From contig CCFE01000011.1 in NCBI GenBank assembly GCA_000752035.1, positions 126,501 to 190,500 on the forward strand: 64,000 bases of DNA. Reading direction: 5' to 3'. Source of the DNA: Bacillus rubiinfantis (GTDB lineage Bacteria; Bacillota; Bacilli; Bacillales; Cytobacillaceae). The translations under genes and the position numbers were made by a program. How positions within the stretch are numbered: the first letter of the stretch is position 1; every line of letters starts with the position of its first letter. A model generated the notes under the pieces. That model did not search any database. It was given only the letters and a program-made list of their open reading frames with translations, and was not told where the DNA came from. Of the stretch, positions 17,352 through 27,035 are shown one piece after another.

Positions 17352-18368
17352 TTAATTCACCTCTCTCTCCCTCAGCTGCGGGTCAAGTAAGTAATAGGTC
17401 AAATCGACAATGAGATTAATGAGGACGTAACCAATCGAAATGATTAGCGTGAAACCCATAATGGCTGGAAAATCGAGATAAGAAATTGAATCAACCACAT
17501 ATTTCCCCATTCCCGGCCAGCTAAAAATCGTCTCGGTGACGACCGCACCGCCAAGAAGAGATCCAAACGAGATACCTACCACCGTTACTGTTGGGATAAG
17601 TGCATTTCTAAGCGCATAGCGGAATAACAGTACCCAGCCGCTAATCCCGTTCGCCAAAGCAGTACGGATGTAATCCTGTCCTAATACTTCTAGCATACTT
17701 GCTCTTACTTGACGCGTGATAATGGCCAACTGGGCATACGAAAGGACCAGGGCCGGCAACAAAATATGCTGGAGACTGCTTTTAAATGCGACCATATCAC
17801 CGCTTAGTAAACTATCAATTAAGTAAAACCCAGTTACCTTCGTAGGCGGATGTATGTTCATATCAATGCGTCCGTTAGCAGGAAACCAGCCTAAATAACC
17901 ATAAAAGATAAGAATAATAATTAACCCGCTCCAAAAAACCGGCATTGAGACACCACTGATCGAAAATAATCGGGAAAAGTGATCCCAAAAGCGATCTTTT
18001 TTTACCGATGCTAATACACCTAAAGGAATTCCAAGTAACAAGGCAAAAAAGAAGGCGACGATTGCCAGCTCAAGCGTAGCCGGAAAAAACGACAATAAAT
18101 CATCCGTAACCGGCTTCTGTGTTCGGATAGACATTCCCAAATCACCGCTGACAACATTCTTAACATAAGTGACATATTGGATCCAGACCGGTTGGTCCAG
18201 ACCCAATTGTTCTCTAACTTGCTGGAGTGTTTCTTCGTTCGCTCTTTGTCCTACCATCATTCGTGCCGGGTCACCGGGGATAATATGGGAGAGGAAAAAG
18301 GAAACAAAGGTAACCCCGAAAACAACAAATACTAATAATGCTAATCTTTTTACTATCATTCTCTTCAT
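17352..18368 (-). CDS. ddpB: Dipeptide ABC transporter permease (DdpB-like)
   Basis: A DppB/OppB-type permease of about 338 residues with six membrane helices and the typical N-terminus KRLALLVFVVFGVTFVSF. The C-terminal part has the ETIFSWPGMGKY motif characteristic of this subunit. I prefer ATG 18368, eight nt after GGGAG, over the in-frame ATG 18377. It forms the translocation pathway with the DdpC-like permease. Confidence 0.85.
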   Translation of the reverse strand: MKRMIVKRLALLVFVVFGVTFVSFFLSHIIPGDPARMMVGQRANEETLQQVREQLGLDQPVWIQYVTYVKNVVSGDLGMSIRTQKPVTDDLLSFFPATLELAIVAFFFALLLGIPLGVLASVKKDRFWDHFSRLFSISGVSMPVFWSGLIIILIFYGYLGWFPANGRIDMNIHPPTKVTGFYLIDSLLSGDMVAFKSSLQHILLPALVLSYAQLAIITRQVRASMLEVLGQDYIRTALANGISGWVLLFRYALRNALIPTVTVVGISFGSLLGGAVVTETIFSWPGMGKYVVDSISYLDFPAIMGFTLIISIGYVLINLIVDLTYYLLDPQLREREVN

Positions 18369-18392
18369 GAGAAACACTCCCGAAAGATGTTG

Positions 18393-19988
18393 TTACTTCG
18401 ACATTTCCGCTAGATTATAAATACCTTCCAGCATTGGATTATAAACAAACCCCTTAACATCTTTGCTCATCGGGAGAATAAAATCCTTTTGATAGAGAAG
18501 GATGTATGGTGCATCTTCTAATGACGTTGTTTGAACTTGTTTATACAGTTTCTCCCGTTGTGCTTGATCATTAATTGTTGCCGCCTGACGAAGCAGTTTG
18601 TCTACCTCACTGTTTTTATAGAAGGCACGATTTCCCGATAAACCGAAATTATTAGAATCGAGCCAGTAATTTAAAAATGCATATGGATCACCAAAATCCG
18701 GGCTCCAAACCCCAAGTGCCAAGTCAAATTCACCTTTATCAATCATTTCCCGTGACATCGCATAGGCTACCTTTTTCAAGTTAACCTTGACACCAATTTC
18801 CGCTAGATTGGCTTGAATCGTTAACGCTTCCGTTTCCCACCATGTTTTATTATCAGAATAAAGTAAATCCAACGTTAGATTTTTCGCACCCGCATCCGCA
18901 AGTAATTTCTTCGCCTGCTCAATATTGTGGTCATATTGTTTGGCCTGCTCATCGTATCCCCATAATCCATTTGGAATCATGCCGCGCATTTGTGTTGCCA
19001 ATCCTTGCTGAACGGCATCAATTAATGACTTATAATCAATTCCATAGTTCAATGCTTGGCGTACCTTTGCATCTTTGAGCGCTGGATTTCCTTTACTGCT
19101 ATTAATATAGACATAGTCTACTAGTAAGCTAGGTTTCTGAACGACATTTACGTTGCTCATCGATTTAACGCTGTCGAGCTGTTCAACTGGAATACCTTCG
19201 ACTATATCAACTTCACCTTTTTCCAGCTGCAGTCTTTGTGATGAAGGATCACCGACAATTTTAAAATAAACATTTTTAAATGCCGGCTTAACAGCGAAAT
19301 TAGGGTTGAGATCTAGTTGAATGTATTCGCCTTTTTTCCAATTGGCTAGCTTATATGGACCGCTGCCCATCGTATTGTTAGCTAAGTAGTTTTGCCCTAA
19401 ATCTCCATTGCTCTCATGTTCTGCAACTTTAGGGCTGACAATGCTCCCATAGTTTGCAGCTAATGTTGATAGGAATGGCGGGAAGTTCTCTTTTAGCACG
19501 AACGTTACAGTCGTTGGATTATCTGCTTTAATCTCCGAAATCACGCTATAAAGATCCGAAGGCCCCTTTTTGATTTTTAACAAGCGTTCAAAACTATACT
19601 TTACGGCATTAGCATCAACCGCGCTGCCATCGGCAAATTTATGGCCTTCGTTAAGCGTGAACGTCCATGTTTTTCCATCCTCACTCACTTTCCACTCTTT
19701 GGCCAAAGCTGGCTTGACATTAGTGGATTCGCCATCATAATCAACTAACCGCTCGTATGCATAATAAGTAATTTTCCATGCCGAGTTGTCCATTGTTACG
19801 GCTGGATCTAATGTACCTTGATCAGCAGAAATGGCAACTGTCAATGTATCTTGATTGGTGTTATTTTTGCCCTTTTCAGTTGTTTTCGGTTCTTCCTTTT
19901 TGTTGTTGGAGTTAGCGTTTTCTGTACATGCACTTAATAACGCAATCATAGCAAAACTAATCATCAAAAAAAATAACTTCTTTTTCAT
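18393..19988 (-). CDS. ddpA: Dipeptide-binding lipoprotein (DdpA-like)
   Basis: A 531-residue SBP family 5 protein. The signal peptide ends in a LLSAC lipobox, so it is anchored outside the membrane. The WKVSEDGKTWTFTL motif and the large two-lobe domain are typical of Dpp/Opp binding proteins. I use ATG 19988 behind AGGAGG. Ligand preference for D-Ala-D-Ala is inferred from the adjacent dipeptidase gene, not from sequence. Confidence 0.85.
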   Translation of the reverse strand: MKKKLFFLMISFAMIALLSACTENANSNNKKEEPKTTEKGKNNTNQDTLTVAISADQGTLDPAVTMDNSAWKITYYAYERLVDYDGESTNVKPALAKEWKVSEDGKTWTFTLNEGHKFADGSAVDANAVKYSFERLLKIKKGPSDLYSVISEIKADNPTTVTFVLKENFPPFLSTLAANYGSIVSPKVAEHESNGDLGQNYLANNTMGSGPYKLANWKKGEYIQLDLNPNFAVKPAFKNVYFKIVGDPSSQRLQLEKGEVDIVEGIPVEQLDSVKSMSNVNVVQKPSLLVDYVYINSSKGNPALKDAKVRQALNYGIDYKSLIDAVQQGLATQMRGMIPNGLWGYDEQAKQYDHNIEQAKKLLADAGAKNLTLDLLYSDNKTWWETEALTIQANLAEIGVKVNLKKVAYAMSREMIDKGEFDLALGVWSPDFGDPYAFLNYWLDSNNFGLSGNRAFYKNSEVDKLLRQAATINDQAQREKLYKQVQTTSLEDAPYILLYQKDFILPMSKDVKGFVYNPMLEGIYNLAEMSK

Positions 19989-20067
19989 CGAGATCCTCCT
20001 AAATAGTTTTTTAACAAACAAGGTTACCTTATAAATTTCATCCAGAAACTATTAATTGATTAATCAG

Positions 20068-20724
20068 TTAAATTTCAATGTAAGAATAAATTGTTTGCTG
20101 TTTCATTTTTTGCGCCCAATGATGGTTGCCATAATCAAAATGCCACCATTCATGATCATTGGCAGTAAAACCAACTCCTTCCATAATCTTTTTTAGTAGT
20201 CTGCGATTTTCTCGGATGAGTTTTTCTTCTGTGGTTAACTGAGGCTGTAGTTCATACCAATCGGATGTAGCTTTTTCATGAAATTCATCAAAAGCTGTTC
20301 CCATATTAAGCCACCCCTGTTGATTACTTAACGTGACATCAACAGCACCACCGGTAAAATGAGGGGATGGTGAGTGCAAGTTTTTTGAAGGAAGGGCAAC
20401 GTATTTCGGCATTTCTTCCGCTATTTGTTGCGGTGAATACCCGAGCTGTTGAAACATTTGTTTAGTATTGTTATAGATTGCAACCTGTGTTTGATAGGAC
20501 CTCCAGCCATCCAGGATCACGAGATGTATCGTTGGTGGAAGCATGTTGGCTGCTCTTATCAATTTAGCAGCTACACTCTTTCTTACGTAAATTTCTTGTG
20601 CTGCACCTGGAAGTTGCTGATGAAAATAATAGGGATAGGTACGTATTTTTTCTAAATTGGCTGCAAGTGCGACGAGCGGTTCTCCTAAATATGTATCGGC
20701 TGAGGAGTCGTCATGCTCGTACAT
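20068..20724 (-). CDS. ddpX: D-Ala-D-Ala dipeptidase, VanX/DdpX family
   Basis: A 218-residue M15D zinc dipeptidase. Zinc ligands and catalytic residues are seen in SPHFTGGAVDV (His and Asp) and EWWHFDYG (catalytic Glu and His), and the transition-state Arg in LDGWRSYQTQ. It lacks a signal peptide, so it would cut imported D-Ala-D-Ala in the cytosol. It is the first gene of the operon with the transporter, in the same order as E. coli ddpXABCDF. There is no vanH/vanA ligase nearby, so this is nutrient or wall recycling rather than glycopeptide resistance. Confidence 0.88.
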   Translation of the reverse strand: MYEHDDSSADTYLGEPLVALAANLEKIRTYPYYFHQQLPGAAQEIYVRKSVAAKLIRAANMLPPTIHLVILDGWRSYQTQVAIYNNTKQMFQQLGYSPQQIAEEMPKYVALPSKNLHSPSPHFTGGAVDVTLSNQQGWLNMGTAFDEFHEKATSDWYELQPQLTTEEKLIRENRRLLKKIMEGVGFTANDHEWWHFDYGNHHWAQKMKQQTIYSYIEI

Positions 20725-20954
20725 AGATATCCTCCTTTCATTATATGAAACAAAGTTTTAATATATTTAATTTTCATTATATTCAAACTATACATTATTT
20801 TCAATTAAAACTTTAGTAATTTAAAAAATCTGCCCAGGTTTTTATTTGTAAAAAAATAACCATACTCTTCTAGATACTTAGCCCACTCTAGGGGATGAAT
20901 TTAATAGCAATTTTACTTAAGAAGGGGAAGGGATTCGCCAAAAGAAAGGTTTGG

Positions 20955-21160
20955 GAACATAAGCGGAGAATTTCCCTCTAATGTAAATTTTGAGGCTTAA
21001 AAGGCAGAAATAAACGTAAATATTCCCCTTAATACCTCTAAATAAGGCAAAATCGGAGGATTTTGAAGTGATAAGAGGAAAAACTTCCCTTAATTCGCGG
21101 GAAATATTAGTATTTCTCAAAATAGGCGGAATTTCTCCGTCTATTTCAACCTCGTGGCAG
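20955..21160. repeat. Degenerate AT-rich intergenic repeat
   Basis: The 670-bp gap between ddpX and sufB holds several related short segments of the type GGAGAATTTCCCTCTAAT, each partly palindromic, near 20964, 21015, 21076 and 21126. Spacing is irregular (about 50-60 bp). An open frame across it has repeat-driven composition and no ribosome site, so I do not call a gene. The rest of the gap shows only the suf terminator. Confidence 0.45.
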
Positions 21161-21304
21161 CAAAGAATGATTAGATAGAGAATATCTATTGGAAAATAGT
21201 AATTTCCTATGTGATTTAGATGCGATTTCATTATGTTAGTGGTGCTTTTCTATTGGGAAACAGGTCTTGGAACAACTATCGGAAGGTTAGTAAAGCCTAT
21301 AAAA

Positions 21305-21346
21305 GAAAAAGCATGAACTACTTCTTGCGAATGTTCATGCTTTTTG
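21305..21346 (-). terminator. Terminator of the suf operon
   Basis: AAAAAGCATGAAC and GTTCATGCTTTTT form a long stem with a 14-nt loop, about 50 bp after the sufB stop codon. Confidence 0.85.
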
Positions 21347-21395
21347 ATATTTTTTTGATTTGGTGATTCGAAAGGAACATCCTTTGAATCATCTA

Positions 21396-22793
21396 TTAAC
21401 CGATAGAACCTTCCATTTCGAACTTGATTAAGCGGTTCATTTCAACGGCATATTCCATTGGCAGTTCTTTTGTAAATGGCTCGATGAAGCCCATGACGAT
21501 CATTTCGGTTGCTTCCTGCTCGGAAATGCCACGGCTCATCAAGTAGAAGAGCTGTTCTTCAGAAACCTTGGAAACCTTGGCTTCATGTTCAAGGGAAATA
21601 TTATTATTAAGCACTTCGTTATATGGAATCGTATCTGAAGTTGATTGATTATCCATAATTAATGTATCACATTCAATATTTGAGCGAGCACCGTCTGCTT
21701 TCCGACCAAAATGCACCAACCCACGATAGTTTACACTTCCGCCATGTTTCGAGATCGACTTCGATACGATTGTTGAAGAAGTGTTAGGTGCCAAGTGGAT
21801 CATTTTTGAGCCTGTATCTTGCACCTGGCCTTTACCAGCAATCGCAATCGATAATGTCATACCACGAGCGCCTTCACCTTTGAGGATAACCGCTGGGTAT
21901 TTCATCGTTAATTTAGAGCCGATGTTGCCATCAACCCATTCCATTGTCGCATTTTCTTCACACACAGTCCGCTTCGTAACGAGGTTATACACGTTATTCG
22001 CCCAGTTCTGAATCGTTGTATAACGGCAATAGCCGCCTTTTTTCACGATGATTTCAACAACGGCACTGTGCAGAGAGTTCGTTGTATAGACAGGAGCGGT
22101 ACAGCCCTCAACATAGTGCACACTGGCGCCTTCATCGACAATGATCAGCGTTCTTTCAAACTGGCCCATGTTTTCAGAGTTAATTCGGAAATATGCTTGC
22201 AGCGGCGTATCTACCTTTACACCAGGTGGGACATAAATAAACGAGCCCCCAGACCATACTGCTGAATTCAAAGCAGCAAATTTATTATCAGTCGGTGGAA
22301 TCACTTTAGCCCAGTGCTCGCGGAAAATATCTTCGTTTTCCCTCAGCGCTGAATCGGTGTCCTTGAAAACAATTCCAAGTTCCTCAAGGTCTTCCTTCAT
22401 ATTGTGATAGACAACCTCGGACTCATATTGAGCTGATACGCCGGCAAGATATTTCTGCTCTGCTTCAGGAATTCCTAATTTATCAAAGGTTGCTTTAATT
22501 TCTTCAGGAACTTCATCCCATGATTTCTCCGATTTCTCGGACGGTTTTACATAATAGGTGATTTCGTCAAAATTCAATGAGCTCAGATCTCCGCCCCATT
22601 GCGGCATTGGTTTGCTATAGAAAATCTCAAGTGATTTTAAGCGGAAGTCCAACATCCATTGTGGTTCACCCTTCATCCTTGAAATTTCTTCGACGATTTC
22701 ACGTGTTAGACCGCGTTTCGACCGGAATATGGAAACGTCTTTATCGGCAAAACCATATTTATAATCACCGATTTCAGGCATTTTTTTTGCCAT
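21396..22793 (-). CDS. sufB: Fe-S cluster assembly scaffold subunit SufB
   Basis: A 465-residue SufB, the normal length. It forms the SufBCD scaffold on which clusters are built in the cytosol. Family features include the beta-helix core (TLSIAIAGKGQVQDTG, GSVNYRGLVHFG) and the C-terminal LYYLMSRGISEQEA-type segment. A conserved Cys lies in SNIECDTLIMDN. It is the last gene of sufCDSUB, preceded by AAGGAGGA, and followed by a terminator. Confidence 0.95.
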   Translation of the reverse strand: MAKKMPEIGDYKYGFADKDVSIFRSKRGLTREIVEEISRMKGEPQWMLDFRLKSLEIFYSKPMPQWGGDLSSLNFDEITYYVKPSEKSEKSWDEVPEEIKATFDKLGIPEAEQKYLAGVSAQYESEVVYHNMKEDLEELGIVFKDTDSALRENEDIFREHWAKVIPPTDNKFAALNSAVWSGGSFIYVPPGVKVDTPLQAYFRINSENMGQFERTLIIVDEGASVHYVEGCTAPVYTTNSLHSAVVEIIVKKGGYCRYTTIQNWANNVYNLVTKRTVCEENATMEWVDGNIGSKLTMKYPAVILKGEGARGMTLSIAIAGKGQVQDTGSKMIHLAPNTSSTIVSKSISKHGGSVNYRGLVHFGRKADGARSNIECDTLIMDNQSTSDTIPYNEVLNNNISLEHEAKVSKVSEEQLFYLMSRGISEQEATEMIVMGFIEPFTKELPMEYAVEMNRLIKFEMEGSIG

Positions 22794-22868
22794 CGTCGTA
22801 TTCCTCCTTTTTTCTAAACAAATTAGGACGAGAAAGCAGCTTACTAAAGGTCCCCAATCCCGTTCGTT

Positions 22869-23306
22869 CTATTGCTTTTCCCCTTCGTTTAAGCCTTTTT
22901 CCATCGCCTTCCACGCTAGGGTTGCACATTTTATCCGCGCTGGAAATTTTGAAACACCTTGAAGTGCCTCTATATCACCCAAATCTAATTCGTCATCAAT
23001 TTCTTTCCCCTGCATCATATCGGAAAAAACCTTTGACAGCTTTAATGCTTCTTCAACTTTTTTTCCTTTAATCGCATCGGTCATCATCGAAGCAGAGGAC
23101 ATGGAAATAGAACAGCCTTCGCCTTCAAACTTGGCATCCTGGACCACGCCATCCTCCACTTTAAATGTTAATTGAATCCGATCACCGCATGTTGGGTTAT
23201 TCATATTAATCGTATGGCTGCCATCTTCCAAAACACCACGGTTACGCGGCTTTTTATAATGGTCCATGATCACTCTTCGGTATAATGCGTCTAAATTAGA
23301 AGACAT
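22869..23306 (-). CDS. sufU: Zinc-dependent sulfurtransferase SufU
   Basis: A 145-residue IscU-like protein. The conserved NPTCGD, GEGCSIS and IKCATLAW segments supply the three cysteines and the Asp. In Firmicutes these bind zinc and accept persulfide from SufS. It overlaps the end of sufS by 11 bp, so the two are translationally coupled, fitting their direct partnership. Confidence 0.94.
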   Translation of the reverse strand: MSSNLDALYRRVIMDHYKKPRNRGVLEDGSHTINMNNPTCGDRIQLTFKVEDGVVQDAKFEGEGCSISMSSASMMTDAIKGKKVEEALKLSKVFSDMMQGKEIDDELDLGDIEALQGVSKFPARIKCATLAWKAMEKGLNEGEKQ

Positions 23307-24525
23307 CGCTGAAATACTCCTTCGTCTTGACTAGCCCTTCAACTAATTTATCTATATCTTCTTCCGTGTTATACAAATAGAAGCTAGCACGTGCTGTTGC
23401 TGTGACCTCAAGCCATCTCATCAGCGGCTGTGCACAGTGATGCCCAGCTCTTACGGCAATTCCTTCTGCATCTAAAACTGTTGCGACATCATGCGGATGA
23501 ACATCAGCTAGATTAAACGTCACAAGACCGGCCCGTTTGCTAGCATCATGTGGTCCATAAATTGTAATGCCCTCAACAGCTGATAATTTCTCTAATGCAT
23601 AGGCACTTAGGTTATGTTCGTACTCGGTAATGACATCGAGACCAACATCATTTAAAAAGTCAATCGCTGTTCCAAGACCAATTGCTCCAGCAATAATCGG
23701 TGTGCCACCCTCAAATTTCCACGGTAACTCTTTCCATGTTGATTCGTATAAATGAACGAAGTCAATCATTTCACCGCCAAACTCAATCGGCTCCATGTTC
23801 TCAAGCAGATGTTTTTTCCCATATAATACACCTATTCCAGTAGGGGCACACATCTTGTGGCCAGAGAAAGCAAAGAAGTCGCAATCTAAATCTTGAACAT
23901 CAATTTTCATATGCGGTGCACTCTGTGCTCCGTCCACGACCATGATTGCACCATGTTGGTGAGCAATCGCAGCAATTTCCTTAACTGGATTGATGGTTCC
24001 CAGAACATTTGAAACTTGAACAACAGAGACAATTTTTGTGTTATCGGTGACCGTTGCCCGCACATCATCCAAGGAAATCGTGCCATCCTTCTGCAGCGGG
24101 ATATACTTCAATTGAGCACCCGTACGTTTTGCCACCTGCTGCCATGGAATGATATTACTATGATGTTCCATATAGGTAATCGCGATCTCATCGCCTTCTT
24201 TAAGGTTGGCAGCAGCATAACTGGCTGCCACCGTATTTAGCGATGTTGTTGTACCTCGAGTAAAAATAACTTCCTGCATGGATTTTGCATTGATGAACTT
24301 ACGAACCTTTTCCCTTGCTCCTTCATAAGCATCTGTCGCTTTTGTACCAAGTGTATGCACGCCACGATGGACATTTGAGTTGTATTCGCGGTAGTATCTT
24401 TCAACTGCCTCTATCACTTGAATCGGTTTCTGTGAGGTAGCCGAGCTATCTAAATAAACGAGCGGCTTACCATTCACTTCTTGGTCTAGTATCGGAAACT
24501 GGTTGCGAATATCTTTGATATTCAT
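23296..24525 (-). CDS. sufS: Cysteine desulfurase SufS
   Basis: A 409-residue class II PLP enzyme that releases sulfur from cysteine as an enzyme persulfide. The PLP lysine lies in FSGHKMCAPTG, and the active-site Cys region is RAGHHCAQPLMRW near the C-terminus, with a longer loop than IscS types. The ATG shares one base with the sufD stop (TAATG), indicating coupling. It supplies sulfur to SufU just downstream. Confidence 0.95.
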   Translation of the reverse strand: MNIKDIRNQFPILDQEVNGKPLVYLDSSATSQKPIQVIEAVERYYREYNSNVHRGVHTLGTKATDAYEGAREKVRKFINAKSMQEVIFTRGTTTSLNTVAASYAAANLKEGDEIAITYMEHHSNIIPWQQVAKRTGAQLKYIPLQKDGTISLDDVRATVTDNTKIVSVVQVSNVLGTINPVKEIAAIAHQHGAIMVVDGAQSAPHMKIDVQDLDCDFFAFSGHKMCAPTGIGVLYGKKHLLENMEPIEFGGEMIDFVHLYESTWKELPWKFEGGTPIIAGAIGLGTAIDFLNDVGLDVITEYEHNLSAYALEKLSAVEGITIYGPHDASKRAGLVTFNLADVHPHDVATVLDAEGIAVRAGHHCAQPLMRWLEVTATARASFYLYNTEEDIDKLVEGLVKTKEYFSDVF

Positions 24526-25835
24526 TATTTTACTTTCCTTTCAATAACTTCCGTTAGTTGTTTTTTTACTTTTTCAATTGGCAGCTGCATGACGACCGGT
24601 GCTAAGAAGCCATGAATAACTAAGCGTTCTGCTTCTTTCTTTGGAATCCCCCGGCTCATGAGGTAATAAAGCTGAACTGGATCTACCCTGCCCACAGAAG
24701 CAGCGTGTCCAGCCATGACATCGTCTTCTTCAATTAACAGGATTGGATTGGCATCGCCGCGTGCCTTCTCACTAAGCATTAACACGCGTGATGTTTGTTC
24801 TGCATCTGACTTTGCAGCGCCATGCTCTATTTTTCCAATTCCATTAAAAATCGTTGTTGCGCTATCTTTTACAACACCATGATTCAAGATATTACCTTGA
24901 GTATGCCTACCAAAATGGACCACTTTAGTGGTAAAGTTTTGTGTTTGTTCCCCGCGGCCAACTACAACCGTTTTCGTATCACCGACTGAACCATCACCGA
25001 GGAGGTTTGTTGTATTCTCTGAAATGGTATCCCCTTCATTCATTAATCCAAGGGCCCAATCAATCTCAGCATCTCTTCCAGCAACTCCACGGCGATTCAC
25101 ATAAGTCGTAATCCCTTTTGCCAGGTTATCAACAGCACCGTACTGAATACGGGCATTACTATTGGCGATAACCTCCGTCAAAATGTTCGCCAATGTATTT
25201 GATTCTTTCACTGTGGAAATATAGTTTTCCATATAAGTTAAAGAACTATTGTCATCAGCAACTACAATCACGTGGTTAAATAGATTTGCATCTTCATTAT
25301 CTTGAATAAACACAGCCTGAATTGGTTCAGTGATTTCGACATTTTTCGGCACATACACGAAAACGCCGCCATTAACAAGCGCTGCATGAAGGGCCGTCAA
25401 GCGGTGTTCGTCAGCATTAATAGCTTGTGTCATATAATATCTTTTTAATAGGTCACCGTGTTCTCTAGCTGCGGTGAGAATATCAGTAAAAATGACACCT
25501 TTACTCTTTAATTCGTCAGATAATGTCAGATAAGCAGGAGTTTGGTTTCGCTGGATATATAGATTTTGGCTGCCACCCTCCAAATCTACGATGTCTTTGA
25601 TTTCGTTTGGCAGTTCAGAAAGCGAAGCATAGACTGTACTTTTTACTGTATGCTGACCGAATTGGGTGAAATTCCATTTATCAATTTTTGTTTTATCCGT
25701 TTTTGGCATTGGCAGTTGGTTAAACTGCTCCAGAGCCTTTAAGCGCAGCTCAAGAAACCAATCTGGCTCGCTCATTTCTTTTGAGAAAGAGCTGACAAAT
25801 GCCTTATCAAATGGGTATTTTATTTCAGTTGTCAT
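24525..25835 (-). CDS. sufD: Fe-S cluster assembly protein SufD
   Basis: A 436-residue paralog of SufB with the same C-terminal domain (VDPVQLYYLMSRGIPKKEAE) and a more divergent N-terminus. It forms a heterodimer with SufB in the SufBC2D scaffold and is implicated in iron acquisition. A GGAGGAT site precedes the ATG, and sufC ends just upstream. Confidence 0.94.
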   Translation of the reverse strand: MTTEIKYPFDKAFVSSFSKEMSEPDWFLELRLKALEQFNQLPMPKTDKTKIDKWNFTQFGQHTVKSTVYASLSELPNEIKDIVDLEGGSQNLYIQRNQTPAYLTLSDELKSKGVIFTDILTAAREHGDLLKRYYMTQAINADEHRLTALHAALVNGGVFVYVPKNVEITEPIQAVFIQDNEDANLFNHVIVVADDNSSLTYMENYISTVKESNTLANILTEVIANSNARIQYGAVDNLAKGITTYVNRRGVAGRDAEIDWALGLMNEGDTISENTTNLLGDGSVGDTKTVVVGRGEQTQNFTTKVVHFGRHTQGNILNHGVVKDSATTIFNGIGKIEHGAAKSDAEQTSRVLMLSEKARGDANPILLIEEDDVMAGHAASVGRVDPVQLYYLMSRGIPKKEAERLVIHGFLAPVVMQLPIEKVKKQLTEVIERKVK

Positions 25836-25858
25836 CTTAATCCTCCTAACTTCAACGC

Positions 25859-26644
25859 TTACGCTTCTTGCTCAACTGTTTCATCTTCAATTCCAAGTTC
25901 TTTTTTTATCCAGTCATAACCTTCTGCTTCTAAGCGATGCGCAAGCTCTGGACCGCCAGATTTTACAATCCGCCCTTGCATCATTACATGGACATAGTCA
26001 GGAGTAATATAATTTAACAAACGTTGATAGTGAGTAATGATCAAGCACCCGAAATCTTCGGAACGCATTTCATTGACCCCTTTTGAGACAACCTTTAAAG
26101 CGTCAATGTCTAGCCCTGAGTCAATTTCGTCCAAAATGGCAATTTTCGGCTGTAACATCATTAATTGAAGGATTTCGTTACGTTTCTTCTCTCCACCTGA
26201 AAAACCTTCATTTAAATAGCGTTGCGCCATATCTAAATCCATTTCCAAAAATTCCATTTGTTTATCCATTTGACGAATAAACTTCATCAGTGAAATCTCA
26301 TTTCCTTCGCCGCGACGGGAGTTAATTGCCGAACGCAGAAAATCTGCATTTGTGACACCATTGATTTCACTTGGATATTGCATCGCTAAAAATAGTCCAG
26401 CTCGAGCACGCTCATCTACTTCCATCTCCAACACATCTCGACCGTCTAACGTAATACTGCCGCTCGTTACTTCATATTTTGGATGACCCATTATGGCAGA
26501 AGATAAAGTCGACTTACCGGTTCCATTCGGCCCCATGATAGCATGAATTTCTCCACCTTTTATTTCAAGGTTTACACCTTTTAAGATTTCCTTACCTTCA
26601 ATTGCAACATGTAGATCCTTGATAGTTAAAGTTGATCCAGCCAT
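25859..26644 (-). CDS. sufC: Fe-S assembly ATPase SufC
   Basis: A 261-residue ABC-type ATPase with Walker A GPNGTGKST, signature FSGGEKKR and Walker B ILDEIDSGLD, the IDSGLD form being diagnostic for SufC. It is soluble and binds SufB and SufD to drive scaffold rearrangement. It is the first gene of the operon, so the promoter should lie in the 390-bp gap upstream. Confidence 0.95.
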   Translation of the reverse strand: MAGSTLTIKDLHVAIEGKEILKGVNLEIKGGEIHAIMGPNGTGKSTLSSAIMGHPKYEVTSGSITLDGRDVLEMEVDERARAGLFLAMQYPSEINGVTNADFLRSAINSRRGEGNEISLMKFIRQMDKQMEFLEMDLDMAQRYLNEGFSGGEKKRNEILQLMMLQPKIAILDEIDSGLDIDALKVVSKGVNEMRSEDFGCLIITHYQRLLNYITPDYVHVMMQGRIVKSGGPELAHRLEAEGYDWIKKELGIEDETVEQEA

Positions 26645-27035
26645 ATTTATACCTCCGAAAAAATTTGTATCTTCAGATCGATTATGTGATCTGTACCCTT
26701 TATTCTCACTTTATTCTCATTACAATCTTATAACAAATGAAAACTATTAGCAACTCTTATGCAGTGATAACTAATTTGAATTGTATTTTCACTAACTGAA
26801 GGTCAAATGAGAATAAACTTCCTTTTTTTAGGACAGTGTATATCTAATTTAATATAAAATGCACTCGATTAAAATCATACTCCTTTTTTTGTGTGAATGC
26901 CATGGATTGTTAAATCTATTTTTTACCAAAATACGTAAATTGATGTGAAGTCTAACTATAGAAACTTCCAATTATATTAAGCAAAGACAAAGAAAGTCAG
27001 TGATAGTCACTGACCTTCCATTTTCATGCTTCCTA
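26645..27035. other. Gap between sufC and metQ with TGAGAATAAAG repeats
   Basis: This 390-bp gap holds the suf leader. On the sufC coding strand an exact TGAGAATAAAG 11-mer occurs twice in tandem (26698-26719), and TGAGAATAAA recurs in the opposite direction at 26808-26817. A CAGATC/GATCTG dyad lies at 26673-26693. I could not place a confident promoter. The metQ terminator lies at the right end. Confidence 0.5.
26993..27016 (-). terminator. Terminator of metNPQ
   Basis: GTCAGTGA and TCACTGAC pair around a 3-nt loop, followed by TTTCTTTG on the minus strand. Confidence 0.7.

Noticed and set aside
20068..20724. Glycopeptide resistance (vanX) cluster
   Set aside because: No vanH, vanA-type ligase or vanRS genes are present; the context is a dipeptide transporter.
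20917..21231. 104-codon open frame on the minus strand
   Set aside because: It lies over degenerate repeats, has no ribosome site and its composition looks non-coding.
26715..26740. PerR or Fur box in the suf leader (TTATAAG-ATTGTAA)
   Set aside because: The half-sites lack the 1-bp centre and several consensus bases, so the match is no better than chance in AT-rich DNA.
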